From Acidobacteriota bacterium (GTDB lineage Bacteria; Acidobacteriota; Holophagae; Holophagales; Holophagaceae), in NCBI GenBank assembly GCA_021794095.1, contig JAJYRN010000008.1, positions 34,525-98,524 of the forward strand: a DNA stretch of 64,000 nt. The letters are read 5' to 3'. Under the pieces are notes generated by a model. That model made no database searches, was not told the origin of the DNA, and saw only the letters and a program-made list of their open reading frames with translations. A program made the position numbers and the translations under genes. Below, one piece after another: positions 42,469 through 50,754 of this stretch (its first letter is position 1; every line of letters starts with the position of its first letter).

Positions 42469-43614
42469 ATGCTCCAGCTGCCGCCGCTCTACCCCATCAC
42501 CGACGCCTCGCGCACTGAACCGCTTTCCGGGCAGATTCGCCGCCTGGGCGAGGCGGGGTTCCCGCTGGTCCAGTTCCGGGGGAAACCTCTGGGGATCGGC
42601 CCCCAGTGGGAGGAACTCCGCAAGGCCCTGGTGGAATCTGCCGCAAACGGCGGATGGCCTTGGATATGCATTAACGATAGGGCCGATCTTGCCCTGCTGG
42701 CCGCCCGGGAGAATCTGAACCCCTGGGGGCTGCACCTCGGCCAGGAGGACCTGCCGGCCTCGGAGGTTCACCGCCTGCCAGGCCTGGGGAATTGCCACCT
42801 GGGAGCTTCCACCCACGCACCCGGCGAGTGGGATGCGGTGGATCCCGTCTGCGACCACGCGGGGGTGGGGCCCTTCCGCGGGACCGCCACCAAGACGGAC
42901 CATGCCGCGCCCATCGGCCTGGGCGGGCTCACTGCGGGCTGCGCGGCCCTGCGGCGCCAGGGGCTGGCCCCCATCTCCATCGGCGGGCTGGAACCTGCCG
43001 ATGCAAAGGCCTGCTTCGCGGCGGGGGCCGAGTCCCTGGCCATGGTGGGCGCCTGGCACCGGGCGCCAGATCCCGCGGAACTGGGCTGGCAGGCGCAACG
43101 GGCCCGCTGGCAGGCACGCCCCCCTTTCCGCCCCGGACAGGGCCTGGCCCTTGTCGGAGGCAGCGGCGCGGGCAAGAGCACCCTCGGCCGGGAGCTGGCC
43201 CAGCGACTGGGCCTGGCCTTCCTCGACCTGGACGAAGCGATCGCCGAGGCCGCCGGCCAATCCATCGCGGACCTCTTCGCGACGGCCGGCGAACCGGCCT
43301 TCCGCCATCTGGAGCAAGCCTGCCTGCTGCGTGCCCTGGAGTATCCCGCCGTGCTGGCCCTCGGGGCCGGGGCCTGGGAGCATCCCGGCAGCCGGACGGC
43401 GGTGGCCGCGGCCGACTTCCAGCCTCTCTGGCTGGCGGAGCCGCCCCACCGGGCCTGGGCCCGGGTCGCCGGGGATCCGGCCCGCCCCCTGGCCCAGGAC
43501 CGCGTCCCCTTCCTGGCCCGCTGGGCCGCCCGCACCCCGGCCTGGGCGCTGGCCCCGATGCTCCTGCCATTCGGTCACACTTCCCGGGAACTCGCGGCCG
43601 CCTTGGTAGACTGA
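42469..43614 (+). CDS. Fused thiamine-phosphate synthase-like/shikimate kinase
   Basis: A 381-residue fusion. N-terminal half (about 1-200) resembles ThiE/TenI: YPITDASR, VQFRGKPLG, INDRADLALLA, LHLGQEDLP, GASTHAPGEW, GPFRGTATK and PISIGGL. C-terminal half (about 222-381) is shikimate kinase: P-loop LVGGSGAGKSTLGRELA, the substrate Asp pair FLDLDEAI, the GQSIADLFATAGEPAFRHLE segment, and LALGAGAWEHP, where the family's GGG is GAG. It therefore joins thiamine assembly to shikimate phosphorylation, steps of unrelated pathways. TenI-like regulators share the ThiE fold, so thiamine synthase activity is not certain. No TPP riboswitch is upstream. Confidence 0.85.
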   Translation: MLQLPPLYPITDASRTEPLSGQIRRLGEAGFPLVQFRGKPLGIGPQWEELRKALVESAANGGWPWICINDRADLALLAARENLNPWGLHLGQEDLPASEVHRLPGLGNCHLGASTHAPGEWDAVDPVCDHAGVGPFRGTATKTDHAAPIGLGGLTAGCAALRRQGLAPISIGGLEPADAKACFAAGAESLAMVGAWHRAPDPAELGWQAQRARWQARPPFRPGQGLALVGGSGAGKSTLGRELAQRLGLAFLDLDEAIAEAAGQSIADLFATAGEPAFRHLEQACLLRALEYPAVLALGAGAWEHPGSRTAVAAADFQPLWLAEPPHRAWARVAGDPARPLAQDRVPFLARWAARTPAWALAPMLLPFGHTSRELAAALVD

Positions 43615-43636
43615 AGCATCTCCCGGAAATTCCTAC

Positions 43637-44377
43637 GTGGACCTGATCCTCTCCGACCTGCATTCGAACCTGCACGCCCTCCGGGCTGTGCTGCGCTTCG
43701 CGCGCCGCCGCGCGATCCAGCGGTTCGTCCTGCTGGGCGATCTGGTCGGCTACGGCGCCCATCCCAACCAGGTGCTCGACAAGGTCCGGGAGCTGCGCCC
43801 CCGCTTCCTGGTGCGGGGCAACCACGACAAGGTCTGTGCGGGAATCGCACAGGATGCGGACTTCAGCCTGCCCGCGCGGCAGGCGGCGGACTGGACCCGC
43901 AACCACCTGCGGCAGGACAACAGCCGCTTTCTCTCGGAGCTCCCCACCGGTCCCCTCACGGTCGAAGGAGACTACTTGATCGCCCATGGTTCTCCGGTGG
44001 ACGAGGATGCCTATCTCCTGCACATCCGCGAAATCGGACGGGCCTTCGAGGCCTTCGAAGGGCCGCTCTGCTTTTTCGGCCACACCCACCTTCCAGGCTG
44101 TTTCGAGCTGGATGAAGCCAGGGGTCAGCTGAACTGGATCTCCCTCCAGCCCGGCAGCTGGTTCCAGCTCCAGCCCCAGTGCCGCTACCTCGTGAACCCA
44201 GGGTCCGTGGGCCAGCCCCGGGACCGGGATCCACGGGCCTCCTTCCTCACCTTCGACCCCAACCGCCGCCGCGTGCGCCTCCACCGCCTGGACTACGATG
44301 TCGAAGCAGCAGCCCACTCCCTGGTCGCCGCAGGGCTGCATTCCACCCTCGCGGAGCGGCTCGCGCTCGGCATCTGA
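43637..44377 (+). CDS. Calcineurin-like metallophosphoesterase
   Basis: A 246-residue phosphoesterase of the YfcE/MJ0936-like type. Metal-binding motifs in order: SDLHSN (6-11), GDLVGYG (34-40), RGNHDK (about 58-63), HGSP (about 117) and GHTHLP (about 152-157). The start is GTG at 43637, since the motif set begins there. It may act on phosphodiesters or cyclic nucleotides; substrate is unknown. It is followed 11 bases later by a PilZ gene, which might hint at nucleotide signalling, though that is weak evidence. Confidence 0.88.
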   Translation: MDLILSDLHSNLHALRAVLRFARRRAIQRFVLLGDLVGYGAHPNQVLDKVRELRPRFLVRGNHDKVCAGIAQDADFSLPARQAADWTRNHLRQDNSRFLSELPTGPLTVEGDYLIAHGSPVDEDAYLLHIREIGRAFEAFEGPLCFFGHTHLPGCFELDEARGQLNWISLQPGSWFQLQPQCRYLVNPGSVGQPRDRDPRASFLTFDPNRRRVRLHRLDYDVEAAAHSLVAAGLHSTLAERLALGI

Positions 44378-44388
44378 AAGGATTCTTC

Positions 44389-45078
44389 ATGGCCAGCGGG
44401 GCCACCCTCACTGATCTCGCATTAACCCAGCTGCTGCAGGAAGCGTTGGAGACCCATGCCCCCGCCAGCTTTCGGCCGGACGGCAGCACGCGGCTCCTGG
44501 GCGATCTTTATCTGGCCGCGCTGGAACCGGGCGAGTCGCTCGACCTTGCGGGCGCCCACCGCCGGGACCGCCTGCCCGCCCCGGGCAGTGCGGGCGTTCT
44601 GTCCATCCTCATCGGCCAGGAACTCCTCTCCCTGTCGGAGGAAGTCCTGGACATCCTTCGCTGCGAGGACGGAACCCACCAGCTCCACCTCGGCTGGCCG
44701 CTGGACGCCCACCTGCACCGGCGCGCGGATATCCGCGTGGCAGCGCCCGCCCAGGCCCCCCTCCGGGCCACGGTCGCCTTGGGAAACCAGCGCCTCGACG
44801 CGCTGCTGGTGAACCTGACGGAAACCGGCGTGGGCCTGGCGTTCCCCGGTGTCCTGATGGTGGAGCTGCATGCCCGCCTGGAACTGGACGCCATGCTGCC
44901 CGGCGGCATTCCGCTCCACTGCCCCGGGGAAGTCTGCCATCTGACCGTGCTGGAAGGCGCGGAATATCCCACCCGCCTGGGCGTGATCCTCCACCCCCGC
45001 GCCGAGGCGGATCTCGAACCCATGCGCCGCTTCATCCAGGCCCGCCGGATGGACCGGAGCCAGAGCTTCCGCGCATGA
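44389..45078 (+). CDS. PilZ-domain protein (c-di-GMP receptor type)
   Basis: A 229-residue protein with an N-terminal YcgR-like region and a C-terminal PilZ domain (about 110-215). The c-di-GMP contact motif RxxxR is seen in RRADIRV (about 111-117); the second motif D/NxSxxG reads NLTETG (about 144), with Thr for Ser. Binding is thus likely, though altered. ATG 44389 is chosen with AAAGGA upstream. Its stop overlaps the ArnD-like start by four bases (ATGA). YcgR homologues act on the flagellar motor; motAB is 40 kb away in this window. Confidence 0.85.
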   Translation: MASGATLTDLALTQLLQEALETHAPASFRPDGSTRLLGDLYLAALEPGESLDLAGAHRRDRLPAPGSAGVLSILIGQELLSLSEEVLDILRCEDGTHQLHLGWPLDAHLHRRADIRVAAPAQAPLRATVALGNQRLDALLVNLTETGVGLAFPGVLMVELHARLELDAMLPGGIPLHCPGEVCHLTVLEGAEYPTRLGVILHPRAEADLEPMRRFIQARRMDRSQSFRA

Positions 45079-45995
45079 AGGCCATCTCGCTCCGCGTGGA
45101 CGTGGACACCCTCGAAGGCTCCATCCGGGGCATCCCCACCCTGCTGCGCCTCCTGGACAAGCACCAGATGCGCGCCAGCTTCTACTTCAGCTTCGGCCCC
45201 GACAACAGCGGGAAGGCGCTGCGCCGCATCTTCCGCAAGGGCTTCCTGGCCAAGATGCGGCGCACCAACGGGCCGAAGCTCTACGGGTTCAAGACCATGA
45301 TGTACGGCGTGCTCCTCCCCGCGCCCATCATCTGGAAACGGGCCGCCACCGAGATGCGCACCGCGAAAGAGGCCGGCCATGAGGTGGCCATCCACGGCTG
45401 GGACCATGTGCAGTACCACGACCTGCTGGACCGGAAGTCGCAGCAGTGGCTGTCCGACTGGTACGCCCAGGCCCACGGGGCCTTCGAGGCGGTCTTCGGC
45501 GAAAAAGCCAGAGGTGCCGTCAGCCCGGCCTGGCGCTGCAACGACACCACCCTGGAGCTGCAGGAGGCCTACGGCCTCGACTACGCCGGGGACTGCCGTG
45601 GCCTGGCGCCCTTCTATCCCATCGTGAAGGGGCGGACACTCAACACCCTCCAGATCCCCACCACCTTGCCCACCTTGGACGAGCTGCTGGGCCTGGAGGG
45701 CCGCACGCCGGACCAGGTGAACGCGGAGGTCTGGGGCCTGGTTCGCGAGGATGCCCTGAACGTCTATGCCCTGCACACGGAAGTGGAAGGCGGCGCGCTC
45801 GTCGAGACCTTCGACGCCTTCCTGGGCGGCCTGCGCGAGCGGGGCGTCCAGGCTCGCACCCACACCGATTGGCTGGCGGAGCTGAAGGCCGTGAACCCGC
45901 CCGCCAAGTCCCTCACGCGCCGCGAGATCCCCGGCCGCGCCGGCTGGGTGAGCTGGGAGGGGCAACCCTCGCCTGGGAATCCCGGAAGGACATAA
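45075..45995 (+). CDS. ArnD-like polysaccharide deacetylase (lipid A/undecaprenol type)
   Basis: A 306-residue NodB-type deacetylase most like ArnD, which removes formyl from undecaprenyl-linked 4-formamido-arabinose in lipid A modification. Seen: the metal Asp motif LRVDVDTLEG (about 5-14), FYFSFGPDN, GHEVAIHGWDH (about 104-114) with the metal His pair, and DYAGDCRGLAPFYP. No other arn genes (arnA, arnB, arnC, arnT) are present. It is translationally coupled to the PilZ gene. It may instead act on another undecaprenol-linked or envelope sugar. Confidence 0.8.
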   Translation: MKAISLRVDVDTLEGSIRGIPTLLRLLDKHQMRASFYFSFGPDNSGKALRRIFRKGFLAKMRRTNGPKLYGFKTMMYGVLLPAPIIWKRAATEMRTAKEAGHEVAIHGWDHVQYHDLLDRKSQQWLSDWYAQAHGAFEAVFGEKARGAVSPAWRCNDTTLELQEAYGLDYAGDCRGLAPFYPIVKGRTLNTLQIPTTLPTLDELLGLEGRTPDQVNAEVWGLVREDALNVYALHTEVEGGALVETFDAFLGGLRERGVQARTHTDWLAELKAVNPPAKSLTRREIPGRAGWVSWEGQPSPGNPGRT

Positions 45996-46046
45996 AAAAT
46001 CTCCCGGAACAGCATCCGAAGGAGGATGGGCTCTCGGCTAGGAAAA

Positions 46047-46075
46047 GCAGAAGCCCAGCTTTGCCGGGCTTCTGC
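46047..46075 (-). terminator. Intrinsic terminator of the tgt-yajC-secDF operon
   Basis: A perfect 10-bp stem (46047-46056 with 46066-46075), 9-base loop. On the minus strand it is followed by TTTTCC, a classic rho-independent signal 47 bases after the secDF stop. It may also stop the arnD-like transcript on the plus strand, where the following run is poor. Confidence 0.8.
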
Positions 46076-46081
46076 GCGGGG

Positions 46082-46117
46082 GTCCGGGGGTGTGCGCGCA
46101 GCGCGGAACCCCCGGAC
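46082..46117. terminator. Second convergent-region hairpin
   Basis: A 10-bp stem (46082-46091 with 46108-46117) with a 16-base GC-rich loop, between the secDF stop (46122) and the terminator at 46047. It lacks a T-run on either strand; it probably backs up termination between the convergent arnD-like and secDF genes. Confidence 0.55.
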
Positions 46118-46121
46118 TGTA

Positions 46122-48974
46122 TCAGTGTTGCTTCAGCTTGTCCTTGCCGCCAAACCACTGATCCCAGTACACGACCACCGGGCTGGCGATGTAGATCGAG
46201 CTGTAGGTGCCGGTGATGACGCCGATGACCAGGGGGAAGGCCAGGTCGTGGAGGGCCGGGCCACCGAACAACCAGAGGCAGACGCTCACGAAGAGCACGG
46301 ACATCGAGGTGAGGATGGTCCGGCTCAACGTCTGGTTGATCGAGTCGTTCACCAGCTTCGTGATGGAGGCGCGCCGGTAGTCAGGCTTGTGGCTGTTCTC
46401 GCGGATCCGGTCGAAGACCACGATGGTGTCGGCCATGGAATAGCCCATGAGGGTGAGGAAGCTGGCCACCACCGGCACGTTGAACTCGTAGCCGAAGGCC
46501 GCGAACAGGCCCAGGGCCATCAGGACATCGTGCAGAAGGGCCACGATGCCTCCCACGGCGAAGCTGGCCGTGAACCGGAACATCACATAGAGGAGGATGG
46601 CCAAACTCGCCATCAGGACGGCGGTCAGCGTCTTCCGCGTCCACTCGCCCGAGATGCTCGGCGAGAAGCTCTCGTCCTTCTGGATGCCCACGGAGCCGAG
46701 GCGATAGGCCTTCTCGACTGCGGCTTTCACCGCCGGGGGCAGATCCTGGGGCAGCTGGTTGAAGCTGTCGTAGAGCCCCGAGGGCAGGCGATCGCGAAGC
46801 GAGATGATGCGGTCTGCCATGGGGCCGTAGGCCGCGGCCAGGGCCTGGCCCTGGTCGTCCTGCTGGAGGTTCAGGGGATTGGCCTTGACCAGCGCGTCCG
46901 CGAGATTCTTTGAACCCTCCAGGTTGAGGGGCGGCAGGGGATTGGTGGCCGCGGCGGGATCGAGCTGCTTGAAGATCGCGTGGAGGGCATTGGCCTGCTT
47001 CGTCGCGTCCTTCTGGTCGGAATTCTTGCGGGCCTTCACTTTCACCGCAAAATCCTGGTAACCCGAACCGGACCCTCCTTCATAGGCCACCACACTGGCA
47101 TCGGGGAATCCGCTCCGAGCCAGGGCTGCGCGGATCAGCTCGGGATCCATGCCCCCGCGGAAGCGCACCGTCATGTCGTTGCCGCCCACGAACTGCATGC
47201 CCAGCTTGATCCGCGGATTGTTCGAGATGTGCCAGGGATGGACGAAGGCCAGGCTGACGAGAATGATGCTCCAGCTGATGGCCAGGGCCATGCCCTTGTA
47301 CTTCATGAAATCAAAGGTCGCGCCCTTGAAGAAGGTGTGGGTGCCGACGGAAAGCGTCTTCGTGCCGGGATGGTGCTCCAGCACCCAGTCGTAGATGAAC
47401 CGGCTGATGTAGATGCTGGTGAAGAGGCTGGCCACCACGCCCACGGTCAGGGTGACGGCGAAGCCCTTCACCGGGCCCGTGCCGAAGATGAAGAGGAGGA
47501 GCGCGGCGACGAGCTGGGTCACGTGCGCATCCACGATGGTCCAGAACACGCGGTCGAAACCCGCGTCAATGGCTCCTGGCACACTTTTGCCGAGGGCGAG
47601 TTCCTCCTTGATGCGCTCGAAGATGAGGATATTGGCGTCCACCGCCATGCCGAGGGTCAGCGCGAAGCCTGCGATGCCGGGTAGCGTCAGCGTGGCCCGG
47701 AAGGAGCCCAGCAGGCCCAGCATCACAATCACGTTCACGGACAGCGCCACGATCGCGTTGAGCCCCGACCAATGGTAGAAGTACGCCATGAACAGGATGA
47801 TGGTCAGGAAGCCGATGAGCGAGGCCCGGACACCGGCGTGAATGGAGTCGCGGCCAAGGCCGGGGCCCACCACGCGCTCCTCCAGGAACTTCATGGGCGC
47901 GCGCAGGGCGCCGCTGCGGAGCTGGCTGGCGAGGTCGTCCGCCTCCTGAGCCGTGAAGTTGCCGGCAATCTGCACGGCCCCGCCGATGATCTTCTCCTTG
48001 GCGCTCAGCTCCGTGACAATCTTGCGGTCGAGCACGATGGCGATGAGGCGGTTCTGGTCCGCGGCGATGCCTGTCATCTTGGCGAAATCGTCATCCCCCT
48101 TCTGGTTCAGGGTGAAGTCCACATCGTTGGCGCCGGTGGTGGGATTGGAGCCCCGGTGCGCGTCAATGATGTCGGCGCCATCCGTCACGAGACTGGTATC
48201 CAGCAGCACCCATTTGCTGATCTTCTCTTCGCCGGGTTTCGCTTTCTCGACGGGCTGGCCGGCCCGCCGGGCGGCGCGCTGATCCGCCAGCTCCGGCAGG
48301 AGCTCGGTACCCTCCGGCAGCTTGCCGTTGAAGTGCGCGAGGGCCGCCTCACGGGTGGGGAAGTAGATCTGGTCTGCCTTGGCCAGGAGACGCTGCTCCA
48401 GATGACCCGGGGTGGACAGCAATTTCTTGACGCGCTCGCGGTCGCCCTCCTCGATGCCGGGGATCTCCACCACAATACGATTGCCATCGGTCCCGCTGGC
48501 GGTGATCTCCGGCTCAAGCACGTTGGCGGGATCAATGTCCCGGATGCGCTTCTGGATGACCTCCAGGGCCCGCTTGTTGGCATCATCCTTCAACTGCCAC
48601 TGGTAGCTTGGGTTCTGGGTCAGCCTGAAGACGCCGCCCGCCTGGGATACGGAGTAGCCGGAAAAGGAATCCCGGACCACCTTCTCGACGGTCGCAGACT
48701 GGTCTGGGCTCACACCATCCACACGGACGGCATCGCCATCCACGCTGGCCGTCGCCCCGGTCAGTCCCTTCTCCTGGAGCCTGGCGGCCAGGCGGTCCCG
48801 CGTGTCGCGGAGATCTGCCAGCAGGGCGTCTTGGCTCTGGACTTCCAGTTCGAAGTGGACGCCACCACGAAGATCCAGGCCCAGCTTCACTTTGGAAAGG
48901 GGCACGAAGAAGTAGCCGCAGCCGAACAGAACGGCCAGGACGATGACGAGGCGCCAGAGGCTCCGTTTGCTCAC
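46122..48974 (-). CDS. secDF: Fused SecD-SecF protein translocase subunit
   Basis: One 950-residue polypeptide carrying SecD then SecF, which use the proton gradient to finish Sec-dependent export across the inner membrane. SecD half: KLGLDLRGGVHFELEV (about 31-46), a large periplasmic region, and the RND-like helices about 390-590. SecF half: the GG motif MQFVGGNDMTV, a periplasmic loop, and helices about 790-940. SecD and SecF are separate in E. coli; natural fusions occur in several phyla. It follows yajC by 55 bases in the tgt-yajC-secDF order and ends in a clear terminator. Confidence 0.95.
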   Translation of the reverse strand: MSKRSLWRLVIVLAVLFGCGYFFVPLSKVKLGLDLRGGVHFELEVQSQDALLADLRDTRDRLAARLQEKGLTGATASVDGDAVRVDGVSPDQSATVEKVVRDSFSGYSVSQAGGVFRLTQNPSYQWQLKDDANKRALEVIQKRIRDIDPANVLEPEITASGTDGNRIVVEIPGIEEGDRERVKKLLSTPGHLEQRLLAKADQIYFPTREAALAHFNGKLPEGTELLPELADQRAARRAGQPVEKAKPGEEKISKWVLLDTSLVTDGADIIDAHRGSNPTTGANDVDFTLNQKGDDDFAKMTGIAADQNRLIAIVLDRKIVTELSAKEKIIGGAVQIAGNFTAQEADDLASQLRSGALRAPMKFLEERVVGPGLGRDSIHAGVRASLIGFLTIILFMAYFYHWSGLNAIVALSVNVIVMLGLLGSFRATLTLPGIAGFALTLGMAVDANILIFERIKEELALGKSVPGAIDAGFDRVFWTIVDAHVTQLVAALLLFIFGTGPVKGFAVTLTVGVVASLFTSIYISRFIYDWVLEHHPGTKTLSVGTHTFFKGATFDFMKYKGMALAISWSIILVSLAFVHPWHISNNPRIKLGMQFVGGNDMTVRFRGGMDPELIRAALARSGFPDASVVAYEGGSGSGYQDFAVKVKARKNSDQKDATKQANALHAIFKQLDPAAATNPLPPLNLEGSKNLADALVKANPLNLQQDDQGQALAAAYGPMADRIISLRDRLPSGLYDSFNQLPQDLPPAVKAAVEKAYRLGSVGIQKDESFSPSISGEWTRKTLTAVLMASLAILLYVMFRFTASFAVGGIVALLHDVLMALGLFAAFGYEFNVPVVASFLTLMGYSMADTIVVFDRIRENSHKPDYRRASITKLVNDSINQTLSRTILTSMSVLFVSVCLWLFGGPALHDLAFPLVIGVITGTYSSIYIASPVVVYWDQWFGGKDKLKQH

Positions 48975-49029
48975 GGGGCACTCCTCATGAAAGCGGCCCG
49001 GAACGTGCCGGGCCGGAGGGAAGGGGGTA

Positions 49030-49344
49030 TCAGTTCTGGGGCTCGGATTCCGTGGCGAGGGCGGCTACGGCGGTCCGGCGGGCCTTCACCACGGAGCTGC
49101 CGATCTTCAGCCAGATGTGCTTCTCCTCGACGCGGTCAATGGTCGCGTAGAGCCCCGACGTGAGAACCACCTCATCGCCCGCTTTGAGCTTGGAGAGGCG
49201 GGCCTCCATTTCCTTGCGGGCCTTGCTCTGTGGCCTGATCAGAAGGAAATAGAACATCAACGCGATGCCGGCGAAGGGCAGGATCTGGATCAGCGCGGCG
49301 GCTGGGCCCGATGTGGTGGCGGGCTGGATCAGGGCGAAGTTCAT
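49030..49344 (-). CDS. yajC: Preprotein translocase subunit YajC
   Basis: A 104-residue single-span membrane protein associated with SecDF. After a short N-terminus comes a hydrophobic helix (about 22-44, ALMFYFLLIRPQ), then a basic cytoplasmic region with KARKEMEARLSKLKAGDEVV and GLYATIDRV, matching the family. The start follows the tgt stop without a gap (TGA then ATG). The operon position is standard. Function is accessory; loss is often tolerated in other bacteria. Confidence 0.94.
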   Translation of the reverse strand: MNFALIQPATTSGPAAALIQILPFAGIALMFYFLLIRPQSKARKEMEARLSKLKAGDEVVLTSGLYATIDRVEEKHIWLKIGSSVVKARRTAVAALATESEPQN

Positions 49345-50493
49345 TCAGGGCTCCTCGGTCATCCATCCGGCGCGCGCGTCCTGGGCGAAAGCGGGAAAGC
49401 GGTTCTCCAGCAGGGCCTGGCGCGCGGCTCGGGTCAGCCCCACAGTGTAGCTCAGGTTGTGGATGGTGTTCAGGGTGAAGCCCAGCAGTTCGCCGCAGCG
49501 GAACAGATGGTGCAGGTAGGCCCGGCTGAAGGTCCGGCAGGTGTAGCAGGTGCAGGCGGGATCGAGGGGCAGGTCCGCCTCCCGGTGCCGGGCGTTCTTG
49601 AGGTTCAGCTTCCCCCGGCTGGTCAGGATCCGCCCATGGCGCGCCTCGCGGCTAGGGAGGACGCAATCGAAGAGGTCCACCCCCTGCTCGATGCCGAAGA
49701 GCAGGTCCTCGGGCGTGCCGACCCCCATGAGGTAGCGGGGGCGGTCCTCGGGGAGTTCCCGGACGAATTCAGCCAGCACCGCGTTCATGGCGTCCTTTGG
49801 CTCGCCCACGCTGAGCCCGCCGACGGCAAACCCCTGGAAGGGGGTGTGCGCATCGAGCGAGAGCGCCTCGTCCAGGTGCCTGCGGCGCAGGTCGAGGTGG
49901 GTACCCCCCTGGTTGATGGCGAAGAGCCCCTGGTGCGGCTGGAGTGGCACCGCGCGGCTCCGCGCGAGCCATCGGGTGGTGCGGGCCATGCTCGCTTCCA
50001 GCCCCTGCCGTTCCATCCGCCCGGGCGGGCACTCGTCCAGGGCCATGCAGATGTCAGCCCCTAGGTTCCGTTGGATCTCCAGACTCCGCTCGGGCGAAAG
50101 GAACTGCGGGCTGCCGTCCAGGTGGCTCTGGAACGTGACCCCTTCCTCAGTCATCTTCCGAAGCGAAGCCAGCGAGAACACCTGGAACCCCCCGGAATCC
50201 GTGAGGATGGGTCCACTCCATCCCATGAACCGGTGCAGGCCGCCAAGTCGCGCCACCAGGGCATCGCCAGGCCGCAGCCCCAGGTGGTAGGTGTTCCCCA
50301 GGACCACTTGCGGTGCGATGTCACGCAACTGCTCAGGCGTAATGGCTTTCACCGTGCCCTGGGTGCCCACGGGCATGAAGGCCGGCGTGAGCACGTCTCC
50401 ATGCTCCGTAGAGAAGCGGCCGGCGCGCGCGGGGGCAGATGAGCCCAGGCTTTCGTTCCTGAAAAGGAAGGGGCGAGTTGTGACCGGTGACAT
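49345..50493 (-). CDS. tgt: tRNA-guanine transglycosylase (queuine synthesis)
   Basis: Exchanges G34 for preQ1 in GUN-anticodon tRNAs. About 382 residues. Seen: the catalytic/substrate loop TDSGGFQVFSL, NQGGT, the GGLSVGEP segment, the nucleophile-type motif FDCVLPSREARHG, and the zinc site CTCYTCRTFSRAYLHHL with its C-x-C-x2-C pattern. ATG 50493 with GGAG upstream is chosen over a longer TTG-type extension. First gene of the tgt-yajC-secDF operon, and divergent from tonB. Confidence 0.95.
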   Translation of the reverse strand: MSPVTTRPFLFRNESLGSSAPARAGRFSTEHGDVLTPAFMPVGTQGTVKAITPEQLRDIAPQVVLGNTYHLGLRPGDALVARLGGLHRFMGWSGPILTDSGGFQVFSLASLRKMTEEGVTFQSHLDGSPQFLSPERSLEIQRNLGADICMALDECPPGRMERQGLEASMARTTRWLARSRAVPLQPHQGLFAINQGGTHLDLRRRHLDEALSLDAHTPFQGFAVGGLSVGEPKDAMNAVLAEFVRELPEDRPRYLMGVGTPEDLLFGIEQGVDLFDCVLPSREARHGRILTSRGKLNLKNARHREADLPLDPACTCYTCRTFSRAYLHHLFRCGELLGFTLNTIHNLSYTVGLTRAARQALLENRFPAFAQDARAGWMTEEP

Positions 50494-50521
50494 GACTGTG
50501 ACTCCACTTTCTTTGCAAAAA

Positions 50522-50551
50522 TTAACATCCACCTCGATTTGTCCCATTCAA
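50522..50551 (-). promoter_or_regulatory. Predicted sigma70-type promoter of the tgt operon
   Basis: On the minus strand, TTGAAT (50551-50546) and TGTTAA (50527-50522) are 18 bases apart, followed by an AT-rich stretch, 29 bases before the tgt start. It is the only such pair I found in this spacer facing tgt. Confidence 0.5.
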
Positions 50552-50621
50552 CGGCCCAGGGATGGACATGAAAAAAGCGTGGAACCCCCGGCTGGCGTGG
50601 CCCTGCGCTGGGTTTCTAGGC

Positions 50622-50650
50622 TTGACCCGAAGACAGTCCTTTGCCATCTT
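50622..50650 (+). promoter_or_regulatory. Predicted promoter of the tonB operon
   Basis: TTGACC (50622-50627) and CATCTT (50645-50650), spaced 17 bases. The -35 is near consensus, the -10 is weak. It would give a leader of about 98 bases containing the terminator-like hairpin at 50691. Confidence 0.4.
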
Positions 50651-50690
50651 AGCCTTTGGGCTTGCCCCAGATCTTTTCCCCCATTCCTGA

Positions 50691-50730
50691 AGCCGAACCC
50701 CGATCTCCACGGGTTCGGCTTGCTGTTTTT
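50691..50730 (+). terminator. Terminator-like hairpin in the tonB leader (possible attenuator)
   Basis: A perfect 10-bp stem (50691-50700 with 50711-50720) with a 10-base loop, then TGCTGTTTTT. It ends just 25 bases before the tonB ATG and no plus-strand gene precedes it, so it does not serve an upstream gene. It could be a regulated early terminator of the tonB-exb message. I do not recognise a known riboswitch class. Confidence 0.6.
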
Positions 50731-50754
50731 CCCTGGATCTTTCAAGGGAGCCGC

